58,250 nt of DNA, taken from Pseudovirgaria hyperparasitica. Lineage: Eukaryota; Ascomycota; Dothideomycetes; Acrospermales; Acrospermaceae. Shown in pieces: positions 50,991 through 58,250 of this stretch. The position numbers and the translations under genes are program-made. The stretch's first letter is position 1. Each line of letters begins with the position of its first letter. The DNA lies in assembly GCF_010093815.1 (NCBI RefSeq), contig NW_022985576.1, positions 80,466-138,715 of the forward strand, read 5' to 3'. The notes below the pieces were generated by a model. It saw nothing but the letters and a program-made list of their open reading frames with translations. It searched no databases and was not told where the DNA came from.

Positions 50991-50999
50991 GAAATTACT

Positions 51000-53900
51000 A
51001 CTTCTACTTATACTTATATAGCGTTATTAAGGTATTCTATAAGCTATGTATAGTATTCTTTCTTATTACTACTCTTATTATTCTAATAGATAATTCTTTT
51101 AATAGATAGTTAGAAGAACTTATTATACTACTTACTACTTATATTATATATAAAATACTTCTTTAGTCTATAGCTTAGAAACATTTCTTTAAGTCTAGTT
51201 CTATCTAGTTCTATAAGCTAGTAGATATAGTTAAATACTAACTAGATTCTATATAGCCCTCTCTAATACTATTTTAGTTTCTATTCTATATTTATTTATT
51301 ATTATAAATTATATAAAAGAATAATAGTATTAATCTATAATAGTTCTTAATAGAGGTAATAGTTATTATTCTATACTTCTCTTAATTCTTTATAAATCTA
51401 TATAGTATAGATATATACTTCTTAAAGATTCTCTAATCTTCTCTCTAGTTATCTAGCTTAAAGAGTAAGTAAGTCTAATATTAATTTTATCTTATTCTAA
51501 GAGAGTATTTAGAATAATCTAAATTTAATCTCTATAGATATAATTAGTTTATAGCTAAGTATAAAGTATATAGTACTATATCTAGTACTAGTATAAGTTA
51601 TAATTCTATCTATCTATATAACTATATAGAGGTATTTAGACTAGTTCTTAAATCTACTATTAGTTATCTTTATTAGAGTATTAGTAAGTAGTATAAAGCT
51701 TCTCTTAATAATTCTATTTATATAGAGATTATATATAGATATAACCTTCTAATAAATTCTATAGAGTTAGAGAAGTTCCTCTATAGTATCTATGTTCTCT
51801 CTTCTACTACTATAAGTAATCTTAGAAATAATTCTATATCTATAAATAATATTTTTAAAGAGGAACTTTATAATAATAGTAGATATAGCTACTATATATA
51901 CCTCTACCTTAGTCTATCTACTTAGCTACTCTCTTATAGATACTATCTTACTATACTCTATAGAAGGTAGTAGCGTTATTATATCTAGATATATTCTTTA
52001 CTAGAGAATAGACGTTACTATATAGTAGAGTCCTTTATTAAGACTACTAATGTTAAGAATAGAGATGTTATATCTTAGTTAAGTATTAGATTAATTATTA
52101 CTAGCTACTTTATAGAATCTACGGCTATATATATAGGACCTTTAGTCTATGGTTCTTACTATTATCTATCTTCTTATTACCTTCTATAATAGGTACCTCT
52201 AATAACTTAAAATAATAGAGTTAAAGTCCTTTACTCTAGTAGACTTACTTTAGTTAGATACTTATATAGATACTATATAATATTACTTTCTAGATATTAG
52301 TTAAAGTATTAATAATATTATTATAATATAGCTCTACGTCTCTCTAGTTCTTATATAAGAATAGCTTCTATTATCTTTAGATTTATAGTAACTATCTAAG
52401 GTCTATTATAAATCTTAAGGAGAGTATCGAATTAGTTATTAGAGTATTTAAATATATAATTTAGTACTATTCTTATTACTCTTATTTCTTTTATATTTAT
52501 TTAATCCATTTATAGTATTAGTATAGCTATAGAGATCTATAACTATTTATATATATTATTATGTTTTCTTAGCTAAGTTAAGTAAGCTATAGTAGTAGTT
52601 ATAGATTTAGCGGATTTAGTAAAAGTAGAAATAGTAGTTCTAGTTAAAGTAGAAACTATGTATATTAGAATAATTATAGTATCTATATTTATAGTAGTAG
52701 TAGTATTTATAATAACGTTAATCTCTATATCCGTTATAATATTAGTTTTAACTATTAGAATAGTAACGGTTTTAGTAGTAGTAGCTTCTTCTATTTAGAA
52801 GTCTTCTATATTATAGAATTTATTCTTCTATTTATTTTATTCTATTAGTTCTTTAAACTAGTCTTCGAACTAGTATTCTAGTATAGAAATTCTAGGAATT
52901 AGTATCTCTATCTAGATATTATTAAGTTTAGAATAGTAACTATAAGTACTAGTAGCTACTACTTTATTAAGAAGTATTCTAAAAGGTATTCTATTAGAAG
53001 CTTTATATAGCTTATCTTCTTTTATAGTAAGTAAGTATTTAAAGCTATCTTAGATATACTACTAGTATCTTCTAATAACTTTATTAATATCTTATACACC
53101 TACTTCTATAGTATACTCTATGGTTTTTATCGCGCTATTTAGATATTATAGATCTATAATTATTTCTATGATTTTTTTTATCTATTCTATAACTCTTAGT
53201 ATTTATCTAATTAAGTCTCTTATAAAATTCTTCTTCTACTCTTAAGCTAACTTTATAGATACTAGTTCCTAAGTTTCTATAATAGCTCTCTATACTAGTA
53301 GTACGGATTCTCTATATAACTCTATCTCTTATTCTTAGAAAAATATAGTACTTAGATTACCTTCTATAGATATAGTAGTTATAACTATTATAGTAATCTT
53401 TTACGTAGCGATTTTTTATACCTCTACTAAGAACCTTTTTAGAGTCTCTATTATAATTTCTCTAATCTATACTTCTATGTCTTTCTTATAGACTAAGATA
53501 AGTATATTTATTTCCGTCTCTTATTAACTAATAGTATTTATAGTTAATATAGCGGGAATTAAGGTAGATAAGATTATAGAAATTAAGGCTAATTATAGCT
53601 CCGTTTACTCTATTAGAGTAGATAGAAGTTTAGATAATATAGAAGCTATCTTAGATACTATTATTTTAGTAGTAACTAATATTATCTTTTTTACTATTTT
53701 AACTTTCTTTATAGTAATAGCTAGTACTAGTTTTATAATAGAGAATAGAACCTTAATTATCTCTATTACCTTTATAACTAGAGTCTATATTTCTTCTAGT
53801 ATCCTTAATTTAATAACGTCTTTAGTTAGATTTATTAGAATATCTAAGATAGATACTCTAGCTTTTAGTTTCTTAGTAATCTCTCTTACTAAAATAATTA

Positions 53901-54960
53901 ACTATATCTTATTAGTATTTATAAATTCTTTTATTATAAAAAAGTTATCTACTTTATTAAAACTAGATAGTAGACTTATAATAATAATTTATATAGAGGT
54001 TTTGGGTAGAGTTAAAGTATATCTATTAAGTAAGTATTATAGTAGAAGTCGATTAATTCTTCTACTCTATATAGATCGGTCTTTATAGAAACTATCTTAA
54101 ATAATTATTAGTATAGTTACCTAGTTATTTATAGTACTATAATTTAAAGAATCTATAAACTATAGTATTTTCTTATAGACTATAGTAAATTTCTATATAA
54201 GGTCTTTAAGAGAGACTATAGAGATTAGCTATATATATACTATATCTTCTATATATAGTACGTAGACTTCTTTAACTAGTTTTTCTTCTACTTCTTAACG
54301 CTAGTTAGCTATTATATTCTCTATTAGACTCTATTTTTAAACTAAGTCTTAGAGTATAGTCTTATTTAATAGTATCTATAAGTATACTTTATAGATGTTT
54401 TCTATAATTCTAGTCTTATCTTCTAGGGAACTTAGATAGTAGATTAACTAGAACTAGTATCTAGAAGATTATAGTACTATTATCTAGTTATTATTAAGGC
54501 CTTTAAGGCGTTATATAATATACTAGAATCTTATATACTAATAGAAGATATATTATTAGTATTTATATATAATAAGCGTCGGTTCTTAATTATAGTATAA
54601 TTACTATATAATTAAGTCTAGCGGTCTAATTACCTATTCTTAGATAATATTCTTTTATAGCTAAGCTATAATAGTAACCTAAACTAATCTATCTCTTCTT
54701 TACTATACGGTATAGTAATAAATATTCTTACTATTTAAATCTTATAGCTAAGTTACTAGTATATTCTATATATAACTATAGTAGCTTCTAATTTTCTCTA
54801 TAATATCCGTAGTAAAGTATCGAGTTAGAATCTATATATATTCTACTTAAGCTATCTTCTTTATAAAGTATCTATTATCTAGTTTTAAGACGTATATAAT
54901 AATACTACTCTTAGACGCTTACTCTATCTTAAATCTCGTGCCTTTTAGAAGTATAATAGT
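51000..54960 (-). pseudogene. Unidentified long minus-strand coding relic(s)
   Basis: From about 54960 to 51000 much of the minus strand is coding-like. In 52080-51841 one frame has four stops in 80 codons, all TAG/TAA (reads ITLLPSIEYSKIVSIRE), whereas the other two minus frames are full of stops. Near 54760-54620 it reads LQDLNSKNIYHYTV-like sequence (Gln at TAA, His at TAT). Around 53300-53000 it is rich in Gln, Lys, Leu and Glu and looks like a coiled coil. No catalytic motif is recognised. It may be one large protein or several. The plus strand shows Ser-rich open stretches at 52570-52800, so local strand calls are uncertain. Confidence 0.42.
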
Positions 54961-55238
54961 AAAGTTCTATTTCTTATCTATAGATATTATAGATACTAGT
55001 AGAAAAAACTTCTTACACCCCAACGGACCAAACTAGTCAATTCGGGGCAAAACAGCGATTTATATACATTAAACGATAGAGTATACTAAGTATAACAATC
55101 TCCGACATACGTACGTACGTACAGCGTATAATACACGACGATACTAACGTATAGAGATACTATATATATATACTCAAAGACTCTTTAATAACACGAGTAT
55201 AGACTATATCTAATAAACGCCGATACGCCGACCCCCTT

Positions 55239-55269
55239 TTATTAGTTAAGGGCTACCCTTAACTAATAA
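55239..55269. repeat. 31-nt palindrome, 5' UTR copy of LINE F
   Basis: Arm TTATTAGTTAAGGG, centre GGGCTACCC at T55254. It begins 236 nt after the LINE 5' end. Confidence 0.95.
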
Positions 55270-55399
55270 CTATAGCGGCCTTAGGCATTATAATACCCCG
55301 GTATACGCCGGATATACCTCTACTAGTACGGTAGAAACGGCTATATAGCGATATTAATATAGATAGCTAAATACCTATCTAAAATATAGGAACTAACTA

Positions 55400-56600
55400 A
55401 GGGTACGAAGTACTATAGATAACCTAGACTAAGGGGACCCTAAGAGGGGAGACCCTCCTAGATAAAATTAAATACTAGGTAATATATATAGAGAGGGACG
55501 CCAAGGAGAGAAAGAAGACCCTCCTTTATATATTCCGGGACCTTATCTAGAATCTAAGAGGAATCACGGAGGAAGAAAGAAAGTCACCACGAGAGGAACC
55601 TAGTAGTAGGCTCGACTAAATAGAAGCCAGCCTATAGAGAATCTAGAAAGAGCTATCCTAAGGTAAGCGCCCTAATATGTAGACTTAGATTATAGTAACA
55701 CCCGGAGCTACCGTACTAAGGACCACTAGAACCATAGATAGAGTATATAGTATATATATCGTAATCTAGGATAAGGATACGCTAGCGTAGGTCTAATAGG
55801 CATCTCTAAAGGAAATTATAAATAAGATTAATAAATAGAAAGGAATATAGTTAAGCGTTATAGCTACTAAAGTTACGCTAGGTAGGGTAGTACTTACTAC
55901 TATAATAAATACTATATAGTAAAATATCTTGCGAGATCCGAATATAATAGGTAGTATCTTCCCTAGCGCGTCTATTAGAGTAGCTATATACCCGATTATA
56001 GTATACGTAGTACCCGTATAGGGATAGGCTATCGGAGTAGAGGATATTACGCGTATAGAATAATCTAATACACGAAAATACCCAGGGATTAAGATTATAA
56101 AAGCGTGGTAGAAGAACCTATAGACGATTAAGACAACGGTAAAAAAACACTCTACTATAATTATAGAGCTCTAAGACCCCGCCCTCGTATAATATATTAT
56201 ATAGAAGGGATTCCTAATAGAAGGAGAGCTCCTTATAGCCGAGCTATAGAATAGGGTATAGGTAATAATATAGTACTTTAACTATTAAGGGTATGGATAT
56301 ACTATATAAAGGTACTTATAGAAGACTAAGTGCGGATAGTACCGTAGGGACCACGCTATCTAGGAGTACCCTTATAAACCGCGAGAAGATAGACTAAGAA
56401 ATAGAGATATAGTATAGTATTTAAACTATAACGGGAAACACCCGTCGTAGTCGTTAACGTGCATAAAATATAAATAGGTTATAGAATATATTCATACGAT
56501 AAAAGCGAGAGACGCGAGATAGTTATAGAATATAATACCTACCACGAGCCCTTTCTTTATAACACCCCTAACCTCCCCTCTAGAAGGTAGTTAGATAGGA
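55400..56600 (+). pseudogene. LINE F ORF1 relic
   Basis: Same layout as LINE C ORF1. The first CCHC knuckle is at 56331-56369 with spacing C-X2-C-X3-H-X4-C; first Cys and His are intact, the second and last Cys now read Tyr. Stops are at Gln/Trp positions. It encodes the RNA-binding protein of the LINE particle in intact relatives. Confidence 0.78.
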
Positions 56601-56739
56601 TAGTAGATTATCCCGAAGACGATGGGACGACTAAAAGGTATAGTTAAAGCCGCTGCCGCGTAAGGATAGTCGCGCCTCCAAGGAATAAGTATATAGGTAT
56701 ATATACTCCCTAGTACCTAATAAGGGACTAGAATATACT

Positions 56740-58250
56740 CCGAATTATATAGGTAAATATATAATATAAAAGAGAGAACTAGGCGACGCTCCTCGAAGAG
56801 ACCGGGGCTATAATACTCGCTATCTAGGAACCCTATAAACACTACTAGACGAGTAAACCAACCATACACCCCGGATACTATACTATACACCCTCTAGGAC
56901 TAGAAAGACGAGTCCTCTTCCACATTCATAGGTTAATACTACTCTTATTATAGTCGTATACCGAGCGCGATAACCTTAGGATAATACTATACCTATAAAT
57001 AGATATAGGCCCCCTATATATATATAACATATATAACTAATAACGTGTACTTATACTAGACGAGATGCTCGAGGGTACTACGGAACCAGGGTAACATATC
57101 CTCCTAGAAGACTTTAACCTCTACTACTAATAGTAGGGAGGCCTAGCCGTGGTTAGGGAAGAACTTAGAGTAAGGGAACTACGTACCCGCTACTATAACT
57201 TCCTATACCTACTTATATCTATAGAATAAGTTATATAGAAAAAACATAAATAGGACGAAGACGGGTCTACGCTTAACCTTACCTTCGCTACGGAGTATAT
57301 TAGTTACCGGATCTAATACTACCGCCTAGGCTAGATATAGACGGATTCCGACTATAAATATATGGAAACTATAATAAACGTATATACCCCGAATGAATAA
57401 CGGGGACGATAGATATAGAAGGATACCGACTAGGAAAAGTACCTAAAGGACCTGGAATCGGCGATCCTAGATCCCTCTATAGTCGATATATCTAATAACC
57501 TAGCCATAGACTAGGCCGTATAGACACTCCTATAAATATACTAGAATGCGAGAAATAAACACGTACTATACTAAATATACCGGCCCCTAGAAGCAAAGGG
57601 GATTCCTTAAGTACGGGAAAGTAGATAAGACGCCCGAAGGCTATATAGACGCGTATACTATACGAGAACACCCGAGTCGTGGGAAGAATAGAAGGAAGCG
57701 ATATAATAACGCGATAAAGTCCTCTATAATGAAAGGCGTAAATAGTAGTGTATAATTACTAGTTAATAGATACGATACGTAATAGGGCTATAGCGCATGG
57801 CGAAATAGGCTAAGGGCGTAGATACTCCGACACCCCCGCCACTTATGCCTCCCCTAATATATTAGGGGAGAATATACTCCACGAGCCTTAAGAAAACTAA
57901 GGCCCTATGGGAGGCCATGTTCCCTCTCCCGGAACTAGTAGACCTATTAGACGTTTACGACGCCGAATATCTATATATAGTAGATATCCCCGAAGAAGTT
58001 ACGGAGGAGGATATACTTAATATTATTAAGATACTCCTAAATAATAAAGTACTCGGACTAGATGGAATTCTAAATCGATACCTAAAAAGAACTATAAAGG
58101 CGACCCTACCGCTTATTACTCGTATATTCTAAGTATACGTTACGTAGGGGTACCACCCCTAGTACTTCCGAGTCGCCTATACCATTATACTCCCGAAACT
58201 AGGAAAGAGCCCTAACTCCCTAAAGGGATAGAGACTAATCGCCCTTCTCT
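56740..58250 (+). pseudogene. LINE F ORF2: endonuclease and start of RT
   Basis: The endonuclease box near 57100 reads LLEDFNL (Gly of GDFN lost), and the SDHE box near 57350 reads SDYK, so the nuclease is dead. The N-terminal RT region contains the longest uninterrupted genuine reading frame of the window, 57917-58132 (71 codons from an ATG, reads GLDGILNRYLKRTI), which corresponds to LINE C near 16150-16380. This ATG is internal to ORF2 and is not a gene start. The window ends before YADD. Confidence 0.88.

Larger units (their letters stand above)
55003..58250 (+). mobile_element. LINE F: Tad1-like LINE, 3' end beyond the window
   Basis: Starts with AAAAAACTTCTTACACCCC and follows LINE E from its 5' end. 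5' UTR to about 55410 with a palindrome (55239-55269) and a GTAC run at about 55105-55119; ORF1 about 55400-56600; ORF2 from about 56740 to the window end, inside the RT domain. CpG is retained. Its 3' half, tail and second TSD are outside, so the insertion site cannot be proven. Confidence 0.92.

Noticed and set aside
57917-58132. 71-codon ORF as a separate gene
   Set aside because: It is an internal piece of LINE F ORF2 in the genuine frame, aligned with LINE C near 16150-16380, not an independent gene.

Overview
The window looks like a piece of heterochromatin from a filamentous ascomycete (Pezizomycotina-type) whose repeats were mutated by repeat-induced point mutation (RIP). CpA and TpG are strongly depleted, TpA is in excess, and almost every reading frame is broken by TAA/TAG at places where CAA, CAG or TGG would restore a sensible protein. 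I see no intact gene, rRNA, tRNA or CRISPR array. Nearly everything I can name is a dead retrotransposon, and many sit inside one another.

Layout. 1-2807 is the 3' two thirds of a Ty3/gypsy pol (RT, RNase H, integrase, chromodomain; plus strand), which resumes in frame at 6102. It is split by a 3.3-kb retroinsertion (2808-6101) with a 15-bp target-site duplication (TSD): the 3' part of a Tad1-like LINE fused to about 1.17 kb of non-LINE sequence. 6545-8611 is CpG-poor and unassigned. From 8612 an old LINE (A, plus strand) runs through the window in four pieces (8612-8867, 23751-23919, 29486-32648, 40734-41714). It is interrupted by gypsy element G (8868-23750, minus; 150-bp LTRs, TSD GTAAC), LINE B (23920-29485, minus; itself hit by a solo LTR at 25637-25877) and gypsy element D (32649-40733, minus; 242-bp LTRs, TSD CTATA). 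G carries LINE C (13204-18527, plus) inside its integrase. 41715-42827 plus 48140-55002 is an old segment with unidentified coding relics, mostly minus strand. It is split by LINE E (42844-48123, minus; 16-bp TSD) and followed by LINE F (55003 to the window end, plus).

How the parts fit. Five LINE copies whose ends can be checked share one architecture: 5' UTR, ORF1 with two CCHC knuckles, ORF2 with an EEP endonuclease and reverse transcriptase, and an (ATT)n tail instead of poly(A). A 31-33 nt palindrome lies about 237 nt from the 5' end and 235-241 nt from the 3' end. The nesting order agrees with the mutation load: inner elements (G, C, E, F) keep CpG and some catalytic motifs, while outer ones (A, B, D and the 41.7-55.0 kb segment) have almost no CpG left.

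Most worth a second look: the paired palindromes, the insertion of G at the exact centre of one of them, the chimeric retroinsertion, and long extra coding-like regions after pol in both gypsy elements. LINE termini and TSDs are read directly. ORF limits within degenerate elements are approximate, and family names rest on recognised motifs, not on searches.
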